DNA of 51,814 nucleotides from an uncultured Collinsella sp. (GCA_902470695.1 CABRHH010000019.1:1-51814), one strand, 5' to 3'; shown: positions 43,458-51,335, counted from the stretch's first letter. The notes: generated by a model from the sequence alone, not told the origin. Translations and numbers: made by a program.

Positions 43458-43501
43458 GAACGTTAGAACTGTGCGTGAGGCGCCTCAAACCCAAGACGTT
43501 C
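43458..43501 (+). promoter_or_regulatory. Dyad-symmetric element before the secreted-protein gene
   Basis: A perfect 12-bp palindrome TGAGGCGCCTCA (43476-43487) is framed by GAACGT (43458-43463) and ACGTTC (43496-43501). The nested symmetry suits an operator for a dimeric HTH protein such as the adjacent duplicated LuxR regulator, or an mRNA leader hairpin. It lies 17-60 bases before the start codon. Confidence 0.5.
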
Positions 43502-43517
43502 CAAACAAGGAGGTCAC

Positions 43518-44027
43518 ATGTTTACTAAGAAAAAGGCAGTGGCGGTAGTTGCGGGTCTCATGCTCGCATCATCCCTTACGGCCGCTCCTGCATTTGCTGA
43601 TCGGGTTGAGCAGCCGACCGCCCGGGATGTGATTACTGGCATTGATGAGCCGGTTACGAGGAATACGAGCGACACATCGTATAGCATCAACTTCAATGGT
43701 TGGTACCAGCGAGCAAATACGGCGTGGCGCGCGAAGGATTCGTCTACGTCTACCTATTTGCACGTGGTGAGGACGAGCTCCACAGCGATGAAAGTGTACG
43801 TGGATGGCGCAACGAGTAGTGGCGGCGCCAACAAGCAAAACCTGACCAATGGAGGTTTCGTATGGTCTCCTGGTCCTGGGCAGTATGAGATTCACAACAT
43901 GGTCCATGAAAGCGGCCGCCGCTGGGCTCGTCTAGGATTCTCTTCAGATCGAGGCCCTTCGTCCTTGAACGGTTATTGGAGTCCCGACTGCGCCGGTAAC
44001 TATACAGACCTGAACGGCCTGGCATAG
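43518..44027 (+). CDS. Secreted small protein, possible peptide effector
   Basis: 169 residues. Sec signal peptide MFTKKKAVAVVAGLMLASSL... with likely cleavage after AFA (residue 27), leaving ~142 residues. The mature chain is rich in Ser, Thr, Asn, Gly, Trp and Tyr, has a single Cys, and contains GGANKQNLTNGG, YEIHNMVHESGRRWARLGF and GYWSPDCAGNYTDL. The layout recalls DUF2712-type small secreted proteins that lie beside ABC transporters in Gram-positives, but this is pattern memory, not a match. A perfect AAGGAGG lies 7 bases before the ATG, suggesting high expression. An intrinsic terminator follows at once, as for structural genes of secreted peptides ahead of transport genes. Confidence 0.85.
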   Translation: MFTKKKAVAVVAGLMLASSLTAAPAFADRVEQPTARDVITGIDEPVTRNTSDTSYSINFNGWYQRANTAWRAKDSSTSTYLHVVRTSSTAMKVYVDGATSSGGANKQNLTNGGFVWSPGPGQYEIHNMVHESGRRWARLGFSSDRGPSSLNGYWSPDCAGNYTDLNGLA

Positions 44028-44043
44028 CGCTATCGATCGCAGG

Positions 44044-44085
44044 GCGGACTGCTGTTTCACCGCAGCAGTCTGCTTTTCTTCTTTT
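44044..44085 (+). terminator. Intrinsic terminator/attenuator between secreted-protein gene and ABC operon
   Basis: GCGGACTGCTG (44044-44054) pairs with CAGCAGTCTGC (44063-44073), one G-U, followed by TTTTCTTCTTTT. It ends 15 bases before the next start codon, so read-through would set the ratio of secreted protein to transporter. Confidence 0.85.
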
Positions 44086-44100
44086 GCATGAGGTGGGTTG

Positions 44101-44829
44101 ATGAGAAGGAAAGAAAAGAGGGCCCTGACCGTTATCGCAATCGTCGCTTTCTTGGGCGTTGGTACGGTATTCGGAATCCCATTGCTCTCGAATGCGCTGA
44201 CGGAAGCGATGCTTGCGGATTTGGGTCAGAAGTATGACCGGGTTTTTGAGATGGGCGCTGATGTTGAACTTGATGCTGGAAAAGATGGAGATTCCCAGGC
44301 AAAAACCCCGTTGTTCAATCGCGATGTGTCCTACAGCGTTGGTCTTCCATTCACTGGTTCGATGACCGTTCGCGTTGATGATGCAACGCTATATCAGGAT
44401 CCTGGGCAGGCGGGTATTTCGGAGTCGGACGATCGCCTTTTCAATGGAAACCTGTTTACCGAAGAGCCATACACCTCTGAGGATTTTCAGCTTTTGCTTT
44501 GTAAGGTCACGCTTAAAAATATCGATGCAGAACCAGAGGATAACGTTATGACGCGAACGGGGCGTAAGGCGTTTCCATTCAATGGAATCCTGTTTCCCGA
44601 CAGGAATGCCCAACCTGTTTATTTTGACGGTACATGGGAGAATCCTAAGGACGGTGAGGAGGGGTATTTTAATTTAGAGCCGGGTGAGCAAAAGACCGTG
44701 ACGGTTGGGTACGCCGTCCCGAAGGCCGAGCTCGGTTCGGGCAATATCTTTCTCTGTGCTGGAACGCAGAATACTTCCAAGTACCGCCTGCAGCTTGATA
44801 TTGTTGATATGAGGGGTGAATCCTCATGA
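44101..44829 (+). CDS. Membrane-anchored extracytoplasmic protein A
   Basis: 242 residues. Basic N-terminus, one TM anchor (about 9-30, ALTVIAIVAFLGVGTVFGI), then ~210 extracytoplasmic residues of beta-sandwich character: MTVRVDDATLY, LLLCKVTLKNIDAEPED, FPFNGILFP and YFNLEPGEQKTVTVGYAVP follow the pattern of DUF4352-like telomere-repeat-factor-fold domains (tentative). It is first of five coupled genes: its TGA overlaps the ATG of the next. GAGGTGGG precedes ATG 44101. A similar anchored protein ends the operon. May present a ligand to, or stabilise, the ABC transporter at the membrane. Confidence 0.8.
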   Translation: MRRKEKRALTVIAIVAFLGVGTVFGIPLLSNALTEAMLADLGQKYDRVFEMGADVELDAGKDGDSQAKTPLFNRDVSYSVGLPFTGSMTVRVDDATLYQDPGQAGISESDDRLFNGNLFTEEPYTSEDFQLLLCKVTLKNIDAEPEDNVMTRTGRKAFPFNGILFPDRNAQPVYFDGTWENPKDGEEGYFNLEPGEQKTVTVGYAVPKAELGSGNIFLCAGTQNTSKYRLQLDIVDMRGESS

Positions 44830-45680
44830 AACGTCTACTCCTGATTGAGTTGGATAAGGCATTGCATAATTTCTGGTTCATCGTTTCTACGGGCATCGGG
44901 GTCGTACTTGCATGCTGTTCGGCATTTCTTTGCGTGCAAACACAAATGACAAGCGGCGGACTCGTGATGAGTCAGACCGAATGGCTGGGTTTGGGTGCGA
45001 CAGGCGCTTTCAATGCGTGGCTTCCTACCGCTGTCGGTGATGGGTTCGTTTCAGACTTGTTTTTTCTTCTTTCACCTCTGCTCATGGTGATTCCCTATGC
45101 TTGGTCAATGCGTTCGGAGATGATTCATGGTTCGCTGTCTCAGCAATGCGTTCGTGCTACACGTTCCCAAGTGATACGTGCTCGTTATTGTGCGGTATTC
45201 ATTTCGGGTGCGCTGGTTATGTTTGTTTCGCTTCTAATCAATTTCGTTATATTGCTTTGCTGCATTCCCGCCTCGGTGCCCGAGGTATCCTCTAATCTCT
45301 ACATCGGTTTACAGGAAATGGATATGTGGTCGTGGCTGTTTTTTACATACCCATGGGCCTATGTTCTCGCCGTGCTATGTTTCGATAGCATATTGGCAGG
45401 ATTATGGGCAGGCTTGGTACTTGCGATTTCGACCCTCATCGACAATCGTGTTGTGCTGCTCGTCGGTTCGTTTCTGCTTTCGGTGGGGTTTGCGCTGCTC
45501 AACAGCTACGGCTTTTCTCTTATGAGGATGAATGGCTTTGCGTTCAATCTTACGGACCTCCTTCACAGGGCGAATGGTGGTTTTGTACGAACGCCTCTGG
45601 GAGTTATAGCATTTGTTCTCCCCGTCATAGTAGTCTCAGCATGTCTGCTGTTCCTTCAAAAGCGGAGGGACCTGCTATGA
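44826..45680 (+). CDS. ABC-2 type permease 1
   Basis: 284 residues, about six TM segments in the order typical of ABC-2 exporter/immunity permeases: amphipathic N-terminal elbow helix (LLLIELDKALHNFWF), then TM1 (about 17-38), a large extracytoplasmic loop, and TM2-TM6 with the C-terminal charged end QKRRDLL. The SEMIHGSLSQQCVRATRSQVIRARY loop after TM2 is the expected cytoplasmic coupling region. ATGA overlaps on both sides show strict co-translation. Together with permease 2 and the ATPase it resembles the two-permease lantibiotic-immunity transporters (LanFEG type), but sequence relation is not established. Confidence 0.85.
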   Translation: MKRLLLIELDKALHNFWFIVSTGIGVVLACCSAFLCVQTQMTSGGLVMSQTEWLGLGATGAFNAWLPTAVGDGFVSDLFFLLSPLLMVIPYAWSMRSEMIHGSLSQQCVRATRSQVIRARYCAVFISGALVMFVSLLINFVILLCCIPASVPEVSSNLYIGLQEMDMWSWLFFTYPWAYVLAVLCFDSILAGLWAGLVLAISTLIDNRVVLLVGSFLLSVGFALLNSYGFSLMRMNGFAFNLTDLLHRANGGFVRTPLGVIAFVLPVIVVSACLLFLQKRRDLL

Positions 45681-46522
45681 AATTCAGTCATTTGTTTTTG
45701 ACGGACGTGCGTGATGGGTTTTCTTCAATCGCGAGATGGCTCGCTATTTCTGCGGTTGTCATGTTGATTCTTGTCATGTTGTTTGGGTTTTCGGCTTTGG
45801 GAAGCGGCATAGATCCAAACCAACTTACGCTTGGCGATTACATCGGCTCCCTCGTTGGTGGCATGGCGATCTTTCATCCAGAGGCAAATATGCCATTTAT
45901 CTTGCCAGTAAAATGGTTGCTTATCGTTTTCATGATGCTGTTCGTACCCTTGGACTACCCTTACCGGAGCATGATGGGTTTTGGTTTACATCAAATGATT
46001 GCTTCAGGTGGCCGTCTGCGCTGGTGGCTGTCAAAGTGTCTTTGGCTTGGTCTCTACGCTTTGGCATTTTGGTCCTGTATCCTGCTTGTTTCAAGCATTG
46101 CGACTGCGGTCTTTTCATCGAGTTTTAACCTTACGGTAACCCAGGACGGGGGCAACCTGCTGCTTTATGACACATGGGACTATGTGGCCCATCAGAGCAC
46201 GTTGGGCATTTCGGCATTTCTTGTTATCGCAGTATTGGTTTCTTGGGCTTTGTGTCTTATCCAACTTGCTTTGGCGCTGTGGGTCAGATCGGTTCTCGGA
46301 TACGCTGTCAACGTTGCCCTACTGTTCTCTTCTGCCTTTTTCTTCAATGCCATGCTTCCTGGTCAATATCTGATGGTCGCCCGGTCCTCACTGGTCATTA
46401 ACAGCGGCGTGTCTCCGCACTGTGGGGCATATCTGGCGCTTGCAATCGGTCTGTGTTCGGCCCTTGTTGGCGGTTGGCGCTTTCTTCGCATGGATATCAT
46501 CGACAAGGAGTTCTCGTCATGA
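45677..46522 (+). CDS. ABC-2 type permease 2
   Basis: 281 residues, about six TM segments, different in sequence from permease 1 but with the same plan: N-terminal elbow (FSHLFLTDVRDGFSSIARW), TM1 (about 20-41), an extracytoplasmic loop, a pair of TMs around the cytoplasmic RSMMGFGLHQMIASGGRLRWWLSK coupling loop, and a C-terminal TM ending RFLRMDIIDKEFSS. ATG 45677 is within the stop of permease 1 (ATGA) and its own TGA overlaps the ATPase ATG. Probably forms a heterodimeric channel with permease 1. Confidence 0.85.
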   Translation: MKFSHLFLTDVRDGFSSIARWLAISAVVMLILVMLFGFSALGSGIDPNQLTLGDYIGSLVGGMAIFHPEANMPFILPVKWLLIVFMMLFVPLDYPYRSMMGFGLHQMIASGGRLRWWLSKCLWLGLYALAFWSCILLVSSIATAVFSSSFNLTVTQDGGNLLLYDTWDYVAHQSTLGISAFLVIAVLVSWALCLIQLALALWVRSVLGYAVNVALLFSSAFFFNAMLPGQYLMVARSSLVINSGVSPHCGAYLALAIGLCSALVGGWRFLRMDIIDKEFSS

Positions 46523-47178
46523 AACTAGAAGTTGACGGCCTCACGAAGAAGCTTGGGGCTAACGAGGTGCTGCACGACATCTCGCTTTCGGTTTCCTCCG
46601 GTATGGTGCTGGGTCTCTCAGGAGTTAACGGATCTGGAAAAACGATGCTGATGCGCGCGATGCTCGGCCTTATTCGGCCGACAAGCGGTTGCGTTCGTAT
46701 TGATGACAAAGTTCTCGGGCTCGACCTGCCGTTCCCTCCAAGCGTTGGATTCCTGCTCGAATCACCTGCCTTTCTAGATTGGAGGACGGGCTACGACAAC
46801 CTGCGCCTTATTGCCGAGATAAAGGGTTCTGTTGGTGCACAGGATATTCGCTCGGTGCTCTACCGTGTTGGGCTCGACCCCGATGACAAACGCCGCTTTC
46901 GTAAGTACTCGCTCGGCATGAAGCAGCGGCTTGGTGTTGCGGCAGCAGTGATGGAGCATCCAGATCTCGTAATTCTCGACGAGCCGACCAATGCTCTTGA
47001 TTCTTCTGGTGTGATGATGGTCCAAGAGGTTATCGCGAGTGAAAGACAGCGTGGTGCGGCAGTTGTGATGGCGTGTCACGACGACCGCATTCTTAAGCTG
47101 CTTGCTGATGAGGTGTTTTTTCTTGCAGAGGGTCACATCGACGGACATGAGGTGAGGGGGAGCGTGGATGTGCAGTAG
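46519..47178 (+). CDS. BcrA-type ABC transporter ATPase
   Basis: 219 residues, single NBD: Walker A GVNGSGKT (35-42), signature SLGMK (131-135), Walker B LVILDEP (150-156, with Glu155), D-loop ALD and switch His187 (ACHD). SLGMKQRL in place of LSGGQ is characteristic of the BcrA/NatA-like drug- and peptide-exporter/immunity class. It lacks the long C-terminal domain of many BcrA relatives. Start ATG 46519 overlaps permease 2; the end overlaps the next gene by 11 bases. It should energise the two permeases. Confidence 0.93.
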   Translation: MKLEVDGLTKKLGANEVLHDISLSVSSGMVLGLSGVNGSGKTMLMRAMLGLIRPTSGCVRIDDKVLGLDLPFPPSVGFLLESPAFLDWRTGYDNLRLIAEIKGSVGAQDIRSVLYRVGLDPDDKRRFRKYSLGMKQRLGVAAAVMEHPDLVILDEPTNALDSSGVMMVQEVIASERQRGAAVVMACHDDRILKLLADEVFFLAEGHIDGHEVRGSVDVQ

Positions 47179-47833
47179 AAAGAACGTCCTATTATCTCGC
47201 TGCGCTTACGTTGCAATTGCTTTGTTCGCAATTGGATGTATCGTGGTGCGCGTAGTTCAAGTAAATGCAAGCGCCGCCTCATATCCTTGTGAAGCGCATG
47301 CAATTGGTGAGTCAATTGCGCTTGGGGGCGCATTTTCCGAATACAAGCAAGAAAACACCGACGGTTATACTTTGACGGTAAAAGATGCTCGGCTTATGTC
47401 GCGCGATGATTACCTGAACACCTATGCCGCCGATCCGGATGCGTATGACAGCTCTTTTGATGCGACTGACGGGAAATCAAATAGCCTGCTTGTGCTCGAC
47501 ATTGCGATTCGAAATGACAAAAAGGTAGACGATGAAAAAGGCTATCTCGATTCTCTGGGATGGAGCGTAACGCCTGATTCCGAAAAACAACGCTGGATGC
47601 GCGTGGACACGCCGCTTTTCAACCTCTCTGTGCCACAGTTGGAGGGCGCTTTTCAGCTATCAGTGAGACAGGGTACGGAGTTCACGATACATGTTCCGTT
47701 CTCAACGAGACTATCAGAGCCATTTCCCGCATCTGGCGCAATGCAGTACAGGCCTGAGTTGAAACCTGGCTCTTATCAGTTTATTGTTACGAACGTTCCC
47801 GTGCGCCATATAGTGTCGTTCGAAGTGTCATAG
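47168..47833 (+). CDS. Membrane-anchored extracytoplasmic protein B
   Basis: 221 residues. N-terminal TM (about 10-28, CAYVAIALFAIGCIVVRVV) and ~190 extracytoplasmic residues: YTLTVKDARLMSRDDYLNTY, NSLLVLDIAIRNDK, the following GYLDSLGWSV and PGSYQFIVTNVPVRHIVSFEV. The layout is like that of protein A and of DUF5028/DUF4352-type proteins (tentative). Last of the coupled operon; ATG 47168 is preceded by GAGGGGAG and overlaps the ATPase stop. It may be a partner lipid- or peptide-binding/immunity protein on the outer face. Function unknown. Confidence 0.8.
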   Translation: MCSRKNVLLSRCAYVAIALFAIGCIVVRVVQVNASAASYPCEAHAIGESIALGGAFSEYKQENTDGYTLTVKDARLMSRDDYLNTYAADPDAYDSSFDATDGKSNSLLVLDIAIRNDKKVDDEKGYLDSLGWSVTPDSEKQRWMRVDTPLFNLSVPQLEGAFQLSVRQGTEFTIHVPFSTRLSEPFPASGAMQYRPELKPGSYQFIVTNVPVRHIVSFEVS

Positions 47834-47862
47834 GATGTGCCAGAGCTAACTAAAATGTCGGA

Positions 47863-47904
47863 GCGGTGAGCCGTAAGGGGATGGTTGTCTTTACGGCTCA
47901 CCGC
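47863..47904. terminator. Bidirectional terminator at the end of the cassette
   Basis: GCGGTGAGCCGTAA (47863-47876) is the exact inverse of 47891-47904, between the convergent cassette and HD-hydrolase genes. Confidence 0.85.
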
Positions 47905-47909
47905 CTGCC

Positions 47910-48509
47910 TTAAGCCGCCGAGAACGTGTCGCGGTCGGGGGCGAAGCTCTGCATGGCCTCGATCGTGAGGGCGAATAGCTCATCGAGCTCCCAGCCGAGC
48001 ATCTCGGCACCCGAGCGGATGACGTCGCGGGACACCCCGGCGGCGAAGCGCTTGTCCTTGAACCTCTTCTTGAGGGATTTCACGTTGAAGTCCATGACGC
48101 TTTTGGACGGGCGCATGACCACGGCCGCGCCGATCAGCCCGGTGAGCTCCTCGGTAGCGAACAGGATCTTCTCCATCTGGTGCTCGGGGTGGGGCAGCGC
48201 CGGGTTGAAGTCGCTCGTGTGGCTCTGGATGGCGCGCACCAGCTCGTCGGTGCCGCCGGCTGCGCGGATGAGCGGTTCGGCATAGAGCGTATGCTGCTCC
48301 GGTTCGTCGTCGTGCTCTTCCCAGTCCAGGTCGTGCAGCAGCCCCACGATGCCCCAGAACTCCTCGTTGTCCGGGTCGAACTCACGGGCGAAGTAGCGCA
48401 TCGTGGCCTCGACGGTCTCGCCGTGCTCGATGTGGAACGGGTCGTGGTTGTGGGCGCACAGAAGCTCGTGGGCTTCATCGCGCGTCATGCCGGCGGAAAG
48501 CGTCGCCAT
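47910..48509 (-). CDS. HD-domain hydrolase
   Basis: 199 residues, soluble HD-superfamily metal-dependent phosphohydrolase. HDPFHIEHGETVEATMRYFA supplies the first His, VGLLHDLDWEEHDDEPEQHTLYAEPLI the HD pair with nearby His, and a later IQSHTSDFNP may complete the metal site. This short form is common and usually annotated only as HDIG/HD hydrolase; the substrate is unknown. GAGGGAGG lies 5 bases before ATG 48509; the upstream extension to 48569 is rejected. G+C content returns to that of the core genome. Confidence 0.9.
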   Translation of the reverse strand: MATLSAGMTRDEAHELLCAHNHDPFHIEHGETVEATMRYFAREFDPDNEEFWGIVGLLHDLDWEEHDDEPEQHTLYAEPLIRAAGGTDELVRAIQSHTSDFNPALPHPEHQMEKILFATEELTGLIGAAVVMRPSKSVMDFNVKSLKKRFKDKRFAAGVSRDVIRSGAEMLGWELDELFALTIEAMQSFAPDRDTFSAA

Positions 48510-48528
48510 GGTTCCTCCCTCGTAACGC

Positions 48529-48552
48529 GGGCGCGCGGCACGCGCCCTTTTT
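48529..48552 (+). terminator. Plus-strand hairpin with U-tract in the divergent gap
   Basis: GGGCGCG-CGGCA-CGCGCCC followed by TTTTT. It stands upstream of the HD gene start, so it would stop plus-strand transcription entering from the HD gene's antisense side, before the gene at 48702. Confidence 0.6.
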
Positions 48553-48701
48553 GCCTGCCATTCTCGCACATTCGCGCCGCCATGTGTAATTTGGGGTCGG
48601 GTCTTAAATCACGCGGGGCACTTCAGGGCAGAGGAGTACAATACCTAATCATATCTGACCCTATGAGGCGCGCAAGCGCTCGGACCGGAAGGGCCCGCTG
48701 T

Positions 48702-49133
48702 ATGTCGCAGTACATTCAAGAGATCATGTCGCCGCAGCTTATGGCTGTCGTCTACGCGTTCATCGCCTGCGTCGTGGCGCTCTATGCCCTCTCGATCGCC
48801 TATGTGGTCATCGATTCGCGCCGTCGCGGCGTGCAGCAGTCCTGGGTGTGGGGCATCATCGCCATCATCCCGTTCGTGGGCCTGATCGCCTACCTCGTGC
48901 TGCGCCCCAGTTCCATGCTCGCCGATCGCGAGGAGCAGGAGCTCGACATGGCCCTGCGCGAGCGTCAGCTGGCCCAGTACGGCAGCTGCCCGCAGTGCGG
49001 CACCCCCATCGAGAAGGATTTCGTGGTGTGCCCCGTGTGCAACACCCAGGTCCGCAACGTGTGCCCGAGCTGCCACAAGCCGCTCGACGCCCACTGGAAG
49101 GTATGCCCGTACTGCCGAACGCACATCCAATAG
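48702..49133 (+). CDS. Membrane protein with PLDc_N-like and double zinc-ribbon domains
   Basis: 143 residues. Two TM segments (about 13-34 and 48-67) with the SRRRGVQQSWVWGIIAIIPFVGLIAYLVLRP pattern of phospholipase-D N-terminal-like membrane domains, here without a catalytic domain. The cytoplasmic part ends in two zinc ribbons: CPQCGTPIEKDFVVCPVCN and CPSCHKPLDAHWKVCPYCR. Function unknown; such proteins may be membrane adaptors. ATG 48702 has GGAAGGG ~9 bases upstream; a TACAAT box at 48637-48642 may be its -10. Confidence 0.88.
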   Translation: MSQYIQEIMSPQLMAVVYAFIACVVALYALSIAYVVIDSRRRGVQQSWVWGIIAIIPFVGLIAYLVLRPSSMLADREEQELDMALRERQLAQYGSCPQCGTPIEKDFVVCPVCNTQVRNVCPSCHKPLDAHWKVCPYCRTHIQ

Positions 49134-49192
49134 GCGCTGCGATGCGTCCCGTTCGCCATGCGTGCGGGGCTCACCTGATTCTGCGCCGAGCT

Positions 49193-49225
49193 GCACCCGT
49201 CCCACCGCCTGCGGTAGACGGGTGC
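49193..49225 (+). terminator. Hairpin terminator
   Basis: GCACCCGTC (49193-49201) pairs with GACGGGTGC (49217-49225), followed by TTCTGT, after the zinc-ribbon gene. Confidence 0.65.
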
Positions 49226-49319
49226 TTCTGTATGTATTCGTCTGCCTGTTTCAATAGTCATGGGGCGGGTAGACTGGTTGCATTGTTTTGTATATCACTC
49301 CAATAGGAAGGTATGTAAT

Positions 49320-51080
49320 ATGAAGGCACTGTTTAACGACGGCTCGGTGGCCGAGGTATCGCCCGAGGAAGCCACCGGCGTGTTCCGCCACTCCGCGGCC
49401 CATATCATGGCGCAGGCCATCAAGCGCCTATATCCCGAGGCCCATTTCGCCTACGGACCAGCTACCGACAACGGCTTCTACTACGATGTCGATCTGGGCG
49501 AGAGCACCCTGTCTGAGGAGGACCTGCCCGCCATCGAGGCCGAGATGAAAAAGATCGTGAAGGAGAACCTCAAGTTCTCCGTCTTCGAGCTGCCGCGTGC
49601 TGAGGCCATCGCCCTTATGGAGGAGCGCGGCGAGAAGTACAAGGTCGAGCATATCGGCGACCTGCCCGAGGACGCCCGCATTACCTTCTATCAGCAGGGT
49701 GACTACATCGACATGTGCGTGGGCCCGCACCTCACCTACACCAAAGCCCTCAAGGCCTTCAAGCTCACCGGCGTTTCGGGCGCCTACTGGAAGGCCGACG
49801 CCAACAACAAGATGCTGACCCGTGTGAACGGCACCGCCTTTGCCACCAAAGACGAGCTCGACGCCCACATGACCATGCTCGAGGAGGCCAAGAAACGCGA
49901 CCATCGCCGCATCGGCCGCGAGATGGACCTGTTCATGATGCGCGACGAGGCCCCGGGATTCCCGTTCTTCCTTCCCAACGGCATGATCTTGAAGAACAGC
50001 CTGCTCGAGTACTGGCGCGAGATCCACACCGAGGCCGGCTACACCGAGATCGCCACCCCGCAGATTATGAACAAGCACCTGTGGGAGACCTCCGGCCACT
50101 GGGATCACTACAAGGACAACATGTACTCCACCATGATCGATGACGAGGAGTACTGCATCAAGCCGATGAACTGCCCCGGCAGCGTGCTGGTGTACAAGTC
50201 GCGTCCGCACAGCTACCGCGAGCTGCCCCTTCGCACCGCCGAGATCGGTCTTGTGCACCGCCACGAGCTCAAGGGCGCCCTGCACGGCCTGTTCCGCGTG
50301 CGTTGCTTCAACCAGGACGACGCCCACCTGTTCGTGACCCCCGAGCAGCTCACCGATGAGATCGTGGACGTGGCCCACCTCATTACCTCGGTGTACGATA
50401 AGTTCGGCTTCACCTACCACGTGGAACTCTCCACCCGCCCTGATGACTCGATGGGCTCCGATGAGGACTGGGCGCGCGCCGAGGACGGCCTTCGCACCGC
50501 GCTTGCCAAGCTCGGCATGGACTACATCGTCAACGAGGGTGATGGTGCCTTCTACGGCCCCAAGATCGACTTCCACCTGGAGGATTCGCTTGGGCGCACC
50601 TGGCAGTGCGGCACCATCCAGCTCGATTTCCAGATGCCGCTCAACTTCGACATGGAGTACGTCGACGCCGACGGCGATAAGAAGCGCCCCATCATGCTGC
50701 ACCGCGTGTGCTTCGGTTCCATCGAGCGCTTCATCGGTATCCTGATCGAGCACTTCGCCGGCAAGTTCCCCACCTGGCTGGCTCCCATGCAGGTGAAGGT
50801 GCTGCCCGTTTCGGAGAAGAGCCGCGAGTATGCCCGCGGTGTGGCGGAGAAGCTCGAGGCGGCCGGCGTGCGCGCCGTGCTCGACGAGCGCGATGAGAAG
50901 ATCGGCTACAAGATCCGCGAGGCCCGCGGCGTCGATCGCGTGCCCTATATGCTGATCATCGGCGAGAAGGAGGCCGAGGCCGGTAACATCTCGGTGCGCG
51001 ATCGCTCCAACGAGACCGTGACCCGCGAGCTCGATGAGTTCATCGCCGACATCACCGCCGAGATCGCCGAGCGCCGCTAG
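49320..51080 (+). CDS. thrS: Threonyl-tRNA synthetase, lacking a full TGS domain
   Basis: 586 residues, class II synthetase charging tRNA-Thr. HSAAHIMAQAIKRLYP begins the editing domain with the His-x3-His site, and its CVGPHL motif (in YIDMCVGPHLTYT) carries the other Cys/His pair. Catalytic core: RIGREMDLFMMRDEAPGFPFFLPNG (motif 1 region), PMNCPGSVLVYK and GLVHRHELKGALHGLFRVRCFNQDDAH (motif 2), and HRVCFGSIERF (motif 3). The anticodon-binding domain is C-terminal. The usual ~60-residue N-terminal TGS domain is reduced to ~20 residues. AGGAAGG precedes ATG 49320. No T-box is visible upstream. Confidence 0.96.
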   Translation: MKALFNDGSVAEVSPEEATGVFRHSAAHIMAQAIKRLYPEAHFAYGPATDNGFYYDVDLGESTLSEEDLPAIEAEMKKIVKENLKFSVFELPRAEAIALMEERGEKYKVEHIGDLPEDARITFYQQGDYIDMCVGPHLTYTKALKAFKLTGVSGAYWKADANNKMLTRVNGTAFATKDELDAHMTMLEEAKKRDHRRIGREMDLFMMRDEAPGFPFFLPNGMILKNSLLEYWREIHTEAGYTEIATPQIMNKHLWETSGHWDHYKDNMYSTMIDDEEYCIKPMNCPGSVLVYKSRPHSYRELPLRTAEIGLVHRHELKGALHGLFRVRCFNQDDAHLFVTPEQLTDEIVDVAHLITSVYDKFGFTYHVELSTRPDDSMGSDEDWARAEDGLRTALAKLGMDYIVNEGDGAFYGPKIDFHLEDSLGRTWQCGTIQLDFQMPLNFDMEYVDADGDKKRPIMLHRVCFGSIERFIGILIEHFAGKFPTWLAPMQVKVLPVSEKSREYARGVAEKLEAAGVRAVLDERDEKIGYKIREARGVDRVPYMLIIGEKEAEAGNISVRDRSNETVTRELDEFIADITAEIAERR

Positions 51081-51100
51081 AGGCCGGCGCGCAGAGGCGG

Positions 51101-51135
51101 GGTGCGCGGCTGCCGAACGAGGGCGGCCGCGCACC
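51101..51135 (+). terminator. Hairpin after thrS
   Basis: GGTGCGCGGC (51101-51110) with GCCGCGCACC (51126-51135), stem extended by GCC/GGC. No U-tract. Confidence 0.6.
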
Positions 51136-51181
51136 GTGTCGGGCGGCGTTGCGGGTTCCGGATGCGGGTCGCGGCCAGCTC

Positions 51182-51335
51182 CGGGTGCGGATTCCGTCCA
51201 TCGGTAGAATCTCGGGTTCGTGTCTTGACCATCCGCGCATCCCGGGTTCGCGCCTTGGCCGTTTGGGGGCGAAAAACGCCCCTGGATGGACAGGGCGCGA
51301 ACCCTCGTTTCCCAGACGTCCGGAATCCGCACCCG
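51182..51335. repeat. Nested long palindromic intergenic element
   Basis: Three nested inverted repeats: CGGGTGCGGATTCCG (51182-51196) with 51321-51335; GGGTTCGCGCC (51244-51254) with GGCGCGAACCC (51294-51304); and GGGGCG-AAAAA-CGCCCC (51266-51282). Together they frame a ~150-bp cruciform-capable element. GGATGGACAG/GCGAACCCT at 51284-51305 also occurs at 96-117. Confidence 0.75.

Noticed and set aside
43518..44027. Lactococcin-972-type bacteriocin
   Set aside because: The length and Trp/Gly content are suggestive, but the expected conserved pattern and the ~700-residue permease of those loci are missing; kept only as a secreted protein of unknown function.
49226..49319. T-box or threonine leader peptide ahead of thrS
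   Set aside because: No T-box sequence or antiterminator was seen and short frames there contain no run of Thr codons.
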